DNA of 64,000 bases from Methanosarcina sp. MSH10X1 (lineage in GTDB: Archaea > Halobacteriota > Methanosarcinia > Methanosarcinales > Methanosarcinaceae), in assembly GCF_004099695.1 (NCBI RefSeq), contig NZ_SCHL01000002.1, forward strand, positions 208,351 to 272,350. Reading direction: 5' to 3'. The translations under genes and the position numbers were made by a program. The notes beneath the pieces are model-generated. The model was not told the origin of the DNA, ran no database searches, and saw only the letters and a program-made list of their open reading frames with translations. Shown here one piece after another: positions 19,662-27,675 of the stretch. The stretch's first letter is position 1. Every line of letters starts with the position of its first letter.

Positions 19662-19735
19662 GTGTATCTATTTTTCCAGCTTATCCGGGTTTCCGGTGCA
19701 AACGGTATGGAGTCCATATGCCTTTTTCTTTTCCG

Positions 19736-21331
19736 TCATTCAGGACGGACTGCAAGATAGTCAATATGGAAAGTGCCCTCTGCATAATTTCCATTACCAG
19801 TGGTTACTGTTAGATTGAGGGTAATATCTTCAGGATTTCCTGGAGACATAGATAGGGTTCGATTATACAGGCACCATCCATCTCCCGGCTCAAAGGTGCT
19901 ATCTGTGGCATCTTCGAAACTCATTTTTATATCAGGTTTCTTATTGCTGTTTTCACCGTTGTTCTTATTTTCATCTTTGTTTTTGCCGTTGCTTTTATCC
20001 TTATTGTCGAACCTATAGATCATGCAAACATCTGCTTTAGTTGGAGCCGAAGCAGAATTAAACGAGCTGAAACTGTCAAATCCAAAGTTCAGGTCGAGAG
20101 TCTTATGGTTCTTCTCCATATTATGACTGAAGTCGTTCACCGCACTGTATGAGCTCAGCTGCTGATTTTCGAAATTTCCTGTCGGAAGTGAACTTGCTTC
20201 ATCATAATCATTAAACACATTTGGATCAGTACTGCCAGATATTGAATTTCCGTCAGAAGTTCCTGTAAACGTGTCGAAGTGGTACCACTGGTTTAGCTTC
20301 ATGACGGACTCATTAACATCTACGGGTATTGACTCATCTATGCTAGGTTCTGCCAAAATCGGAGAGCTCCCGGCTTCCAGATCTACCTGAATAATAGACC
20401 TGTCTATGTTAAGCCTATCAAGCTTTTTACTATCTTTAGGCATAAATTTAAAATATACGCAATTGGGGTCTTGTCTTTCGATTTCATAGTCCGTGCCGTA
20501 GTCAAGTCCTGCGCTCTCTGCGGTTTCTTTGAGATAGAAAGTCCAGGCATCTGGATATTTTGTGGCAATTGTCATATTAAAGGCTTTGACACTAGTGTTT
20601 TTATCCTCACTGTTATTGTATTCTCGTTTGCTACTCAGTCCTGTTAATTCAAGGGGGGTAATGGTATTTGAGTAAAAAGAATCAGCTTTGCCTGAAAGTT
20701 GAACTGCACGAATATTGACTGTATAACTGCCTTTTATTGTTTTGTTTTCTTCTATAGTGAAAACCGGCGACTGTCTCAGCACGGAATTTGTACCATCTGA
20801 AAGAATCAGAGCTCCGTTCTCATACCTGAAAAACTGGTCAGGATACTGCCTGTTCCGTAAATTGCAGGTGATTCCACCGCAGTCGAATTTATAAAAATTT
20901 ATTGCCTCATTAGTAGAATTGTATAGGGTTATTATCATTACGCACCTTTCTTTATTTACCTCAAGTTTTCCATCTGACCTCGAAGGCTCGAAAACAGGAA
21001 TATCCCCTCCTCCCATACTAAAAGGCACAGTTGCTGAGAAATCGTTTGCAGGATAACTGCCTGATTCCATGAGCCCGGAAAGCATATCGATCCTTAGTTT
21101 TAATTCCAGAAGGTCATCCCAGATCTCATACATATGGTCCTGCTCTGCCTCATTTTTCCATTCAGGAACATATTCAAGCCTGACTATGGAAACCATTGCA
21201 AATACGAGTGCTAAAAGGAGTATAGCCAGGATAATTGTTGCAGCAGCGGATTCGGACTTTGAAAAGTGGGAGAACAGCCCCTGGTTAGTTTTCCTGGTCT
21301 CATTTCTTTTAATGGAGGCATCCGGAATCAT
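19736..21331 (-). CDS. large pilin-like secreted protein
   Basis: 531 residues. A charged leader (about 30 residues) is followed by SESAAATIILAILLLALVFAMVSIVRLEYVPEW, a class III (prepilin) signal and hydrophobic helix. A helical stalk (DDLLELKLRIDMLSG) and a long beta-rich domain come next, and the C-terminal half contains a KDKSNGKNKDENKNNG low-complexity stretch before a final beta domain (CLYNRTLSMSPG to FHIDYLAVRPE). The N-terminal third is paralogous to the next gene upstream (VPEWK, MGGGD, GALIL signatures shared). It is probably a minor pilin or adhesin exported by the pilus ATPase/TadC pair at 28.3-32.0 kb. Last of a three-gene minus-strand run. Confidence 0.75.
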   Translation of the reverse strand: MIPDASIKRNETRKTNQGLFSHFSKSESAAATIILAILLLALVFAMVSIVRLEYVPEWKNEAEQDHMYEIWDDLLELKLRIDMLSGLMESGSYPANDFSATVPFSMGGGDIPVFEPSRSDGKLEVNKERCVMIITLYNSTNEAINFYKFDCGGITCNLRNRQYPDQFFRYENGALILSDGTNSVLRQSPVFTIEENKTIKGSYTVNIRAVQLSGKADSFYSNTITPLELTGLSSKREYNNSEDKNTSVKAFNMTIATKYPDAWTFYLKETAESAGLDYGTDYEIERQDPNCVYFKFMPKDSKKLDRLNIDRSIIQVDLEAGSSPILAEPSIDESIPVDVNESVMKLNQWYHFDTFTGTSDGNSISGSTDPNVFNDYDEASSLPTGNFENQQLSSYSAVNDFSHNMEKNHKTLDLNFGFDSFSSFNSASAPTKADVCMIYRFDNKDKSNGKNKDENKNNGENSNKKPDIKMSFEDATDSTFEPGDGWCLYNRTLSMSPGNPEDITLNLTVTTGNGNYAEGTFHIDYLAVRPE

Positions 21332-21397
21332 TTTCCAACCTTTTTATTTGATTTTACTACTTTATCCTTAAATTACTCCTGCCTTCTTATCATCCAG

Positions 21398-22429
21398 TTA
21401 ACTCAAGCCAATTCCGGGTTCGGCTTTGATTACAGTTTCACTGAGGTACACCCTTTCTAAACGCTTTGAGCTTGATTCTGAAGGTAGTTTTGAAGGGAAG
21501 GTCAGGCTTATGAAGTGTACACCATTAAGTTTGTTCTCTGTAAGGCTATAATCCCAGGGTTCTATATCTGCATCGTCGACCATACCTTTAAGGTATTGTT
21601 TCCAGGCTTCGGGATGTGTTGTGCTGACCGTCAGTACCAGTTGGCTTATTTCTCCAGCTACTTTACTGCTATCATAGTAACGGACATAATCCAAGCCTGT
21701 AAGGCGGAGAGAGCATCCTTTATTTGAGGAAATTACCTGAGGGGGAACATAAGGCTTCTGGAATACTCTTAAGGCATTTATCGAAACATTATACTTGTTA
21801 TTTGGAGTTCTCGAGAAGCGAATAGAAGGATAGAGCGTCATAACTGATTGCGTTCCCTGGTCAAGGATCAAAGCTCCACACTCATAACTGAAATTCTGAT
21901 TAATGTAATATCTATTTTGAGAATTGTAGGTGATGGTACTGCAATTAAGAGATTTGTTATACAACATAGAGCCTGACGGTGATCTTACTACTATGCCCAT
22001 TATGCAGTTATCTTTGTTTACAGCAAGACTTCCGCTTGATTTTATGGGTCCTATAAACGGGACATCTCCACCGCCCATATGGAAAGGCACAGTCATAATA
22101 GGTTGAAGGGCATAGGAACTCGGATTCGAAGAATTGATATAAGAGGAGTTAGGGTTTGAAGCCAGGACGACTGTCATCATATCGATTTTTGATTTTAGGT
22201 CTGCCATGTCCTCATATACGTCATTCATATGAGAGCACTCAGCATCACTTTTCCACTCCGGAACATATCCTATCCTTACAATGGCGAATACCGAAAATAT
22301 TATTCCCAGAAGTAATACTGCCCCAATAATAGTTGATGTTGCAGCTTCCGAATGGAAAAAAGACTTTTTTTCGGGTTTTTCCTTATTCCTATTACTTTTC
22401 TTCACTTTTTGTCCCCCTTGCTTCAGCAC
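21398..22429 (-). CDS. pilin-like protein, paralogue of the downstream gene
   Basis: 343 residues. The N-terminus has a basic leader (KKSNRNKEKPEKKSFF) and then SEAATSTIIGAVLLLGIIFSVFAIVRIGYVPEW, the same prepilin-type helix as the 531-residue neighbour. MGGGDVPFIGPIKSSGSLAV and ALILDQGTQSV match segments of that neighbour, so the two arose by duplication. A globular beta domain fills the rest; there is no C-terminal anchor. It is followed after 66 bp by its paralogue and preceded after 15 bp by another pilin-like gene, which suggests one mRNA encoding several minor pilins. Confidence 0.75.
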   Translation of the reverse strand: MLKQGGQKVKKSNRNKEKPEKKSFFHSEAATSTIIGAVLLLGIIFSVFAIVRIGYVPEWKSDAECSHMNDVYEDMADLKSKIDMMTVVLASNPNSSYINSSNPSSYALQPIMTVPFHMGGGDVPFIGPIKSSGSLAVNKDNCIMGIVVRSPSGSMLYNKSLNCSTITYNSQNRYYINQNFSYECGALILDQGTQSVMTLYPSIRFSRTPNNKYNVSINALRVFQKPYVPPQVISSNKGCSLRLTGLDYVRYYDSSKVAGEISQLVLTVSTTHPEAWKQYLKGMVDDADIEPWDYSLTENKLNGVHFISLTFPSKLPSESSSKRLERVYLSETVIKAEPGIGLS

Positions 22430-22444
22430 CTATCTTATAACCGG

Positions 22445-23491
22445 CTACTCTATATGGATCCCAATAAAGTCTACCCCTACCTCCTTTTTACCTGAAGCAT
22501 GACCAAGGACTGAAAACTTGACCATAAGTTTCTCAAGTTCGTCAGTATTTCTTATGTAAGTTACATTTTGAGTTGAATCATAGAGAGTATAGATATTTTT
22601 GTTACTTGCTATGCAAGCGTTAAAATTGTGATATTCTTCCAAATTACCTCCACTCTCGGAAGCTATTTGTGTCCACCTAGAGCCATTGTAGACTTCCAGT
22701 GTTAGATTACTAAAGCTGTTGTCACCATTTGTCTGGTAGATTATTTTTAGCTGAACTTTTGAAAAATCTAATATGCCCATCTCATCCGCATCTAGCCCAA
22801 ATGAATAGGTATGATAAATACATTCTGAACTTGAAACCGGAGTGTTTATATAAGGCCCTCCGATTGCGCTAACCAGTTCCATAGGCAACAGCCCTGAAGG
22901 TGCAGTGCTGTCATAAACACTCCCATATGGGTAAGGAGTTATCCAGTCTGGGAGTTTCCCTGGACCTCGCTGAAGCACTGTTCTCTGGATTGCCTGCTGG
23001 GAGGGCATATCCATAAAGAACATATCTATAGAGTCCTTGCTAGTAAGAATTAATGGATTCCCTTTATCGCTGATAATATCATCAGGGTAAATTATAATGC
23101 GGTCTCCTAGAGTGAAGACATTGTCAGCGGAGTTATTTCCATCGGGTTTCAGGATTTTAACTTTGGAGTCGGACATACTATAAGTCCTGCTAAACTCATC
23201 TGGCGTCCCGTAGTTGCCGGAAAGTACTACACTGATTGCGGATTTGTCAATAGCTTCTCCCCCGCTGTGGACAATCTGTACAGTATGGACAGTGCCATTA
23301 AGTATACTGATTTTCTCACGCAGGTCGATATGAGGCGTATGTGGGGGGTCTACAGCCCCCCCATCAGAAAAGACGGTCAGGGCTATTGTGGAAAAGGATA
23401 GGACGACTATACTTATCATAAGCAGTTGCCCATACACTTCTGAAACTGCCTGGCAGTTCTTGCCAATTGTTCCGCATTTTTTACCCTCCAC
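22445..23491 (-). CDS. pilin-like protein, non-AUG start family member 1
   Basis: About 349 residues. There is no ATG at the N-terminus. GAGGTG is followed after 6 nt by ATC (23494-23492) and after 9 nt by GTG (23491-23489); another GTG at 23503 overlaps the ribosome binding site. I use GTG 23491 as the canonical choice. The N-terminus NCQAVSEVYGQLLMISIVV is a class III prepilin helix, then IVHSGGEAIDKSAISVVLSGNYG, related to the HxGGDxI motif of the short pilins. It is about as long as, and closely similar to, the gene at 32.4-33.4 kb. It diverges from the pilin cassettes across a 300-bp spacer. Confidence 0.78.
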   Translation of the reverse strand: MEGKKCGTIGKNCQAVSEVYGQLLMISIVVLSFSTIALTVFSDGGAVDPPHTPHIDLREKISILNGTVHTVQIVHSGGEAIDKSAISVVLSGNYGTPDEFSRTYSMSDSKVKILKPDGNNSADNVFTLGDRIIIYPDDIISDKGNPLILTSKDSIDMFFMDMPSQQAIQRTVLQRGPGKLPDWITPYPYGSVYDSTAPSGLLPMELVSAIGGPYINTPVSSSECIYHTYSFGLDADEMGILDFSKVQLKIIYQTNGDNSFSNLTLEVYNGSRWTQIASESGGNLEEYHNFNACIASNKNIYTLYDSTQNVTYIRNTDELEKLMVKFSVLGHASGKKEVGVDFIGIHIE

Positions 23492-23660
23492 GATAAAAAC
23501 CACCTCGTAAAAATTTTACTTGCAACTTCCTAAACTATCTCTAATGGGATATTAATCTGACTGTCTAAGAAAACTTCATAAAGTAAGACCGCCAATAAAT
23601 ATCTGACTTAAATAATTTGGCTTGTTAGGATAGAGAATGTTTTATCTCTGTCAGCAAAAA

Positions 23661-23668
23661 TTTATATA
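23661..23668 (+). promoter_or_regulatory. TATA box of pilin cassette 1
   Basis: TTTATATA within a block (AAAATTTATATAGAAA) conserved in all five cassettes, 125 nt before the start codon, implying a leader of roughly 100 nt. Confidence 0.65.
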
Positions 23669-23735
23669 GAAAAAAAGAATAGGACGGTACACAGTTAAAA
23701 TAATACTGCACTGTTTAACTATGCATTTCAGCCGT

Positions 23736-23784
23736 TAAAAGTATCTGGCAGGCTATCCTGTCCGAATACCTTTAACCAGGAGGG
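23736..23784 (+). promoter_or_regulatory. Conserved leader hairpin and ribosome binding site, cassette 1
   Basis: AAAGTAT and GGCAGG pair with CCTGTCC and ATACCTTT around a CTAT loop, with single-nucleotide bulges. AGGAGGG follows directly. CTGG in the 5' arm can alternatively pair with CCAG next to the ribosome binding site, so two folds are possible. Confidence 0.6.
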
Positions 23785-23792
23785 AGAAATAT

Positions 23793-24293
23793 ATGGTTAT
23801 TAAGAAATTATTCATGAATAACAAAGCAGTTTCCCCGGTTATCGGTGTCATCCTGATGGTTGCAATTACCGTCATCCTCGCCGCCGCTATCGGATCTTCC
23901 GTCTTTGGACAGGGAACTGCCGAATCCGCACCGCAGGCAAATCTTGACATTGAATCAGCCGGTATTAGTAGTGAAATAGCATATGCAAAGTTCGAACACC
24001 TTGGTGGAGACCCTATTAATTTTGCTGCCTCTGCGACAAGAGTAGTGGCATCTGTTAATGGTGCTACTTCTCAGGAACTTGATGTTACTGACAATGAAGA
24101 TCTTACTACTCCTCTTACTACCCTGGCTGTAGGTGAAGTTCAGAAAATTGAATTGATGACTTCTAGTGGAAATCTTAAGGACAATTCTGAAGGTGCGACC
24201 GCCACTGGTATCGCTTCTGGCGACATCGTCAACATAAAAGTTATTGATATAAAAACGAATCAGTTGATCTGTGATAGGGATATAAGGTTTTAA
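23793..24293 (+). CDS. archaeal type IV pilin 1 (tandem array)
   Basis: 166 residues. MVIKKLFMNNK is the basic leader, and KAVSPVIGVILMVAITVILAAAIGSSVFGQG is the class III signal and helix, cut by an archaeal prepilin peptidase just before AVSPV. After the helix the sequence diverges from its siblings apart from EHLGGDPINF (about residues 69-78) and the C-terminal block DIVNIKVIDIKTNQLIC. It is the first of five tandem cassettes, each with its own TATA box, hairpin leader and terminator (unit spacing 815-850 bp). It likely forms or decorates an adhesive pilus assembled by the ATPase/TadC pair downstream. A single near-terminal Cys could make inter-subunit contacts. Confidence 0.9.
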   Translation: MVIKKLFMNNKAVSPVIGVILMVAITVILAAAIGSSVFGQGTAESAPQANLDIESAGISSEIAYAKFEHLGGDPINFAASATRVVASVNGATSQELDVTDNEDLTTPLTTLAVGEVQKIELMTSSGNLKDNSEGATATGIASGDIVNIKVIDIKTNQLICDRDIRF

Positions 24294-24303
24294 ATAGAAA
24301 GTT

Positions 24304-24332
24304 AAGCACCGTTTATAGGTGCTTCTCTTCTT
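24304..24332 (+). terminator. Terminator of pilin cassette 1
   Basis: AAGCACC (24304-24310) pairs with GGTGCTT (24318-24324), followed by CTCTTCTTT. The stem sequence is shared with cassettes 2, 3 and 5. Confidence 0.6.
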
Positions 24333-24508
24333 TATAGTCAATTGCTTTTTTGTAAACCTTACTTTTATTTTTCAAACACGAGTCCTTGCATAATTATCTG
24401 CATTTTTAGGATTGTAATTAAATCGCTTTTTTGGAAATTCAGTGTCTGCTGATATTAACTTTACCATAAGGATTGCCAATAAAAATAAATATTCACGCCC
24501 ACAAAAAA

Positions 24509-24516
24509 TTTAAATA
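24509..24516 (+). promoter_or_regulatory. TATA box of pilin cassette 2
   Basis: TTTAAATA replaces the TTTATATA of cassettes 1, 3 and 4 in an otherwise conserved block. The weaker box may give lower expression. Confidence 0.5.
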
Positions 24517-24583
24517 GAAACGAAGGGTAAGATTATATGCAGTCAAAAAATTTATGACTGTTCAGTTATGCATTTAAGTCATT

Positions 24584-24632
24584 AAAAGTATTCGGCAGGC
24601 ATTTCTGTCCGAGTACCTTTAGCCAGGAGGGA
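24584..24632 (+). promoter_or_regulatory. Conserved leader hairpin and ribosome binding site, cassette 2
   Basis: Same architecture as cassette 1, with changes in the loop and inner stem (GGCAGGCATTTCTGTCC). CCAGGAGGG follows the 3' arm. Confidence 0.55.
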
Positions 24633-24639
24633 GAAGTAT

Positions 24640-25104
24640 ATGGATTTAAAGAAATTGTTTATGAATAACAAAGCAGTTTCCCCGGTTATCGGTGTCATCC
24701 TGATGGTTGCAATTACAGTCATCCTCGCAGCCGCTATCGGATCTTCCGTGTTTGGACAGGGAACTGCACAATCAGCACCGCAGGCAAATCTCAATATTCA
24801 AGCAAACGGCGTTCCAACTGATGCTGGACTTGCAACTATAAAAATCGAGCACCTTGGTGGCGACCCAATTAATTTCGATATCGACGTTACAAAAATTATG
24901 GTATCTATTGATGGCGGAGACTCTGAACAAGTTTCACCTGGTAGTATTACTACCATTAGTGTTGGTGATGTCAAGAAACTCGATATAAAGGATACTTCTA
25001 GCACACCTGCAGTTATTGCTATCGCTCCTGGCAATACCGTTAATATTAAAGTAATTGATATAGCGACCAGCCAGCTCATTTGCGACAAGGATATTAGGTT
25101 CTAA
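24640..25104 (+). CDS. archaeal type IV pilin 2 (tandem array)
   Basis: 154 residues, the shortest of the five. MDLKKLFMNNK precedes the invariant AVSPVIGVILMVAITV helix. The variable domain (about residues 45-130) differs from pilin 1 except for IEHLGGDPINF and the terminal block NTVNIKVIDIATSQLIC. The helix-coding DNA is almost identical to cassette 1 even at third codon positions, while the distal part is not, which points to gene conversion or strong constraint on the 5' end. Transcribed alone, judging from its own promoter and a strong terminator. Confidence 0.9.
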   Translation: MDLKKLFMNNKAVSPVIGVILMVAITVILAAAIGSSVFGQGTAQSAPQANLNIQANGVPTDAGLATIKIEHLGGDPINFDIDVTKIMVSIDGGDSEQVSPGSITTISVGDVKKLDIKDTSSTPAVIAIAPGNTVNIKVIDIATSQLICDKDIRF

Positions 25105-25114
25105 AAATGAGTCT

Positions 25115-25144
25115 AAGCACCTCAAGAAGGTGCTTTTCTCTTTC
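25115..25144 (+). terminator. Terminator of pilin cassette 2
   Basis: AAGCACCT (25115-25122) pairs perfectly with AGGTGCTT (25128-25135), followed by TTCTCTTTCTTT. Confidence 0.65.
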
Positions 25145-25325
25145 TTTATTCAGCTTGATTCTTCCGGAATCTTCTCGTTGTCTCTTAGGCACGAGTACTT
25201 GTAAATTACTTCCAATCCTTGAGATTCTGGTGAGGACGATTTTTCAAAACCGATTTTCTGCTTTATTATTACTGCTAGGAATGTTACCACTAAATAAAAA
25301 ATTACCAACCATCATCTGGAAAAAA

Positions 25326-25333
25326 TTTATATA
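25326..25333 (+). promoter_or_regulatory. TATA box of pilin cassette 3
   Basis: TTTATATA followed by GAAACGAAGGATAAGA, nearly identical to the promoter block of cassette 4. Confidence 0.65.
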
Positions 25334-25397
25334 GAAACGAAGGATAAGATGGTGTACTGTTAAAAAAGTTGAAACTGTCTAACTATGCATTTAGGGT

Positions 25398-25446
25398 TAA
25401 AAGTATCTGGCAGGCTATCCTGTCCGAGTATCTTTAGCCAGGAGGG
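25398..25446 (+). promoter_or_regulatory. Conserved leader hairpin and ribosome binding site, cassette 3
   Basis: GGCAGGCTATCCTGTCC core as in cassettes 1 and 5. Here CTGGC in the 5' arm matches GCCAG immediately before GAGGG, so the alternative pairing that touches the ribosome binding site is five pairs long. Confidence 0.6.
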
Positions 25447-25454
25447 AGAAACAT

Positions 25455-25955
25455 ATGGAACTTAAGAAATTATTTATGAATAATAAAGCAGTTTCCCCGG
25501 TTATCGGTGTCATCCTGATGGTTGCAGTAACGGTAATTCTTGCCGCTGCAATCGGATCTTCCGTTTTTGGACAGGGAAATGCAGAATCCGCACCGCAGGC
25601 AAACCTCGATATTCAAGCAGCCGGTTTTGTTATTACTGGTACTTCCACTTCTCCTGCTTATGAAGGATATGCAACATTCGAACACCTAGGTGGAGACCCG
25701 ATTAATTTCGCTGCCTCTGCAACAAAAGTTGTAGCTTCTGTTAATGGTGGAGATTCCCAAGAGCTTAAAGCTACTGTTCTTGATACCTTCGAAGCAGGTG
25801 ATGTTGAGAAAATCAAACTGGCAGTGTCTAGTGGAATTCTTAAGGATGAGTCTCGTGCGACACCAAAAGGCATCTGCTCTGGCGATATTGTCAATATCAA
25901 AGTTATTGATAAGAAAACAAATCAGCTTATATGCGATAAAGATCTAAGATTTTAA
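25455..25955 (+). CDS. archaeal type IV pilin 3 (tandem array)
   Basis: 166 residues: MELKKLFMNNK, then the shared helix with one conservative change (MVAVTV), a variable domain with a Thr/Ser-rich insert (VITGTSTSPAYEG), FEHLGGDPINFAASATKVVASVNGG, and the terminal SGDIVNIKVIDKKTNQLIC block. Its central part (about residues 70-95) is closest to pilin 1, which suggests a more recent common origin or conversion between those two. It has an additional Cys (KGICSGD) besides the near-terminal one, so an intramolecular disulfide is possible here and not in its siblings. Confidence 0.9.
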   Translation: MELKKLFMNNKAVSPVIGVILMVAVTVILAAAIGSSVFGQGNAESAPQANLDIQAAGFVITGTSTSPAYEGYATFEHLGGDPINFAASATKVVASVNGGDSQELKATVLDTFEAGDVEKIKLAVSSGILKDESRATPKGICSGDIVNIKVIDKKTNQLICDKDLRF

Positions 25956-25963
25956 AAAGGCTT

Positions 25964-25990
25964 AGCACCCTATAGGTGCTTTCCTCTTTC
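25964..25990 (+). terminator. Terminator of pilin cassette 3
   Basis: AGCACC (25964-25969) pairs with GGTGCT (25975-25980), followed by TTCCTCTTTC. Confidence 0.55.
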
Positions 25991-26173
25991 TTTTATTCGG
26001 CTTGCTTTTTTTCCAGGGGGTTCTCGTTATTTCTCAGGCGGGATTTTTATAGAACTATTTTCGATTTGTATGACTTTGAAATTTATTCTTAGAAAGTCGC
26101 GTTCCTACAACATACTTTAGATCAAAAATATTTACCAGTAAACATAGATGTTGTTCAAAACATCGAGAAAAAA

Positions 26174-26181
26174 TTTATATA
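26174..26181 (+). promoter_or_regulatory. TATA box of pilin cassette 4
   Basis: TTTATATA in the conserved block, 131 nt before the start codon. Confidence 0.65.
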
Positions 26182-26247
26182 GAAACGAAGAATAAGAAGA
26201 TATTGAAATAAAAAATTTTAGATTTTTTAACTATACATTTCAGTCGT

Positions 26248-26297
26248 TAAAAGTATCTGGCAGGCCGTCCTGTCCTAATACCTTTAGCTCGGAGGGA
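26248..26297 (+). promoter_or_regulatory. Conserved leader hairpin and ribosome binding site, cassette 4
   Basis: The loop differs (GGCAGGCCGTCCTGTCC) but the stem is kept. The sequence before the ribosome binding site is GCTCGGAGGG, so the alternative CTGG/CCAG pairing seen in cassettes 1 and 3 is lost here. Confidence 0.55.
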
Positions 26298-26304
26298 GAA
26301 ACAC

Positions 26305-26793
26305 ATGGATTTTAAGAAACTTTTTATTAATAATAAAGCAGTTTCCCCGGTTATCGGTGTCATCCTGATGGTTGCGATTACCGTAATTCTTGCCGCCGCC
26401 ATCGGATCTGCCGTATTTGGACAGGGAACTGCCGAACCCGCACCGCAGGCAAATCTTGGTATTGAAATAGTCCGTGATTATATTAACTATGGTGGCGATG
26501 AAGGTTCAGATCCGGCTATTGTAAGATTCCAACATCTGGGCGGAGACCCAATTAACTTCCAAAAAACCGATAAAACAAAAATCCTGGTTACTGTTAGTGA
26601 TACTACTTATGTAGTCCCCGGAAAAACTGTTAACAAACAACTTAACGTGTTAAGTGTTGGTGATGTTAAGACCCTGGAGTTAATAGGTAAAGATAATGCT
26701 AATATCCCTATTCCTGCCGGCAGTACTGTCAACATCAAAATAGTCGATATTAAGACGAATCAGCTTATTTTCGATGGAGAACTTAGGTTTTAA
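26305..26793 (+). CDS. archaeal type IV pilin 4 (tandem array, no C-terminal Cys)
   Basis: 162 residues: MDFKKLFINNK and the shared class III helix, with AVFGQGTAEPAPQ after it. The variable domain is the most divergent (NYGGDEGSDPAIVRFQ), but QHLGGDPINF and the terminal STVNIKIVDIKTNQLI remain. The near-terminal Cys present in the other four is replaced by Phe (LIFDGELRF), so any function of that Cys, such as a disulfide or subunit link, is lost in this subunit. Its 5' coding DNA is nearly identical to that of pilin 5. Confidence 0.9.
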   Translation: MDFKKLFINNKAVSPVIGVILMVAITVILAAAIGSAVFGQGTAEPAPQANLGIEIVRDYINYGGDEGSDPAIVRFQHLGGDPINFQKTDKTKILVTVSDTTYVVPGKTVNKQLNVLSVGDVKTLELIGKDNANIPIPAGSTVNIKIVDIKTNQLIFDGELRF

Positions 26794-26806
26794 ATAAAAA
26801 GTTGAT

Positions 26807-26829
26807 TGCCTTTTAAAGGCATTTTTTTC
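26807..26829 (+). terminator. Terminator of pilin cassette 4
   Basis: Palindrome TGCCTTTTAAAGGCA (26807-26821) followed directly by seven T. Its stem sequence is unlike the AGCACC/GGTGCT type of the other four cassettes. Confidence 0.6.
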
Positions 26830-27005
26830 TTTTCTATTTAATTTACTTTTCCAGAAATTCCTTTTTATTTCTACGAAAGAATCTTCACATAATTACTCTA
26901 GATTCCTAAGATTCTAATAATCCCTCTTAAAAATTGAGTTTTCTCTTATATTTGATAGAAATGTTACTATTAAGTAAAAGTTATTTTTTTATCATTAAGA
27001 AAAAA

Positions 27006-27013
27006 CTTATATA
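27006..27013 (+). promoter_or_regulatory. TATA box of pilin cassette 5
   Basis: CTTATATA within AAAAACTTATATAGAAAAGA, aligned with the TATA boxes of the other cassettes. Confidence 0.6.
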
Positions 27014-27076
27014 GAAAAGAAGAATAAAAGAGTAAACAGTTAAAATATTTTTATTCCAACTATAAGTTTGAGGCGT

Positions 27077-27126
27077 TAAAAGTTTCTGGCAGGCTATCCT
27101 GTCCGAATACCTTTTATCAGGAGGAA
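27077..27126 (+). promoter_or_regulatory. Conserved leader hairpin and ribosome binding site, cassette 5
   Basis: AAAGTTT and GGCAGG pair with CCTGTCC and ATACCTTT; the CTAT loop is as in cassettes 1 and 3. TCAGGAGG follows. Confidence 0.6.
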
Positions 27127-27133
27127 GAAATCC

Positions 27134-27637
27134 ATGGATTTTAAGAAATTTTTTATTAATAACAAAGCAGTTTCCCCGGTTATCGGTGTCATCCTGATGG
27201 TTGCGATTACCGTAATTCTTGCCGCCGCCATCGGATCTACCGTATTTGGACAGGGAACTGCACAAATCGCACCGCAGGCGAACATACACATTCAAGCAGC
27301 AGGACTTAGCAATGAAAATGTCGGATCTATAAAAGTGGAGCATCTCGGTGGGGACCCGATTGATTTCGCTAACTCAAATACAAAAATTCTGGCGTCCGTT
27401 AATGGCGGCAGCTCTGTTGAGCTTACCCCTGATAAGATTGTTACCGATACTACCACTACTCTCAGTGTTGGTGAAGTTAGAAAAGCCGAATTGAAGACTA
27501 CCGAGACAAGTAATCCAAAGCTTAGAGATAATTCTGGCGAAGATATCAGTGATCTTGCTTCCGGGGATACCGTAAATATCAAAATAATTGATGTAAAAAC
27601 CAACCAGCTCATTTGTGACAGGGATCTAAGGTTCTAA
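27134..27637 (+). CDS. archaeal type IV pilin 5 (tandem array)
   Basis: 167 residues: MDFKKFFINNK, the invariant AVSPVIGVILMVAITV helix, a variable region with VEHLGGDPIDFANSNTKILASVNGG, and the terminal SGDTVNIKIIDVKTNQLIC block. An unusually Thr-rich middle (about residues 97-125) could be a glycosylation target on the pilus surface. It is the last cassette; 650 bp of AT-rich sequence without a credible gene separates it from the convergent TadC-like gene. The single near-terminal Cys is kept. Confidence 0.9.
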   Translation: MDFKKFFINNKAVSPVIGVILMVAITVILAAAIGSTVFGQGTAQIAPQANIHIQAAGLSNENVGSIKVEHLGGDPIDFANSNTKILASVNGGSSVELTPDKIVTDTTTTLSVGEVRKAELKTTETSNPKLRDNSGEDISDLASGDTVNIKIIDVKTNQLICDRDLRF

Positions 27638-27647
27638 ACACGAAACT

Positions 27648-27675
27648 AAGCACCCAAAAGGTGCTTTTTTCTCTG
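27648..27675 (+). terminator. Terminator of pilin cassette 5
   Basis: AAGCACC (27648-27654) pairs with GGTGCTT (27660-27666), followed by a T-run. The remaining spacer to 28318 contains no ORF I would defend. Confidence 0.6.
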
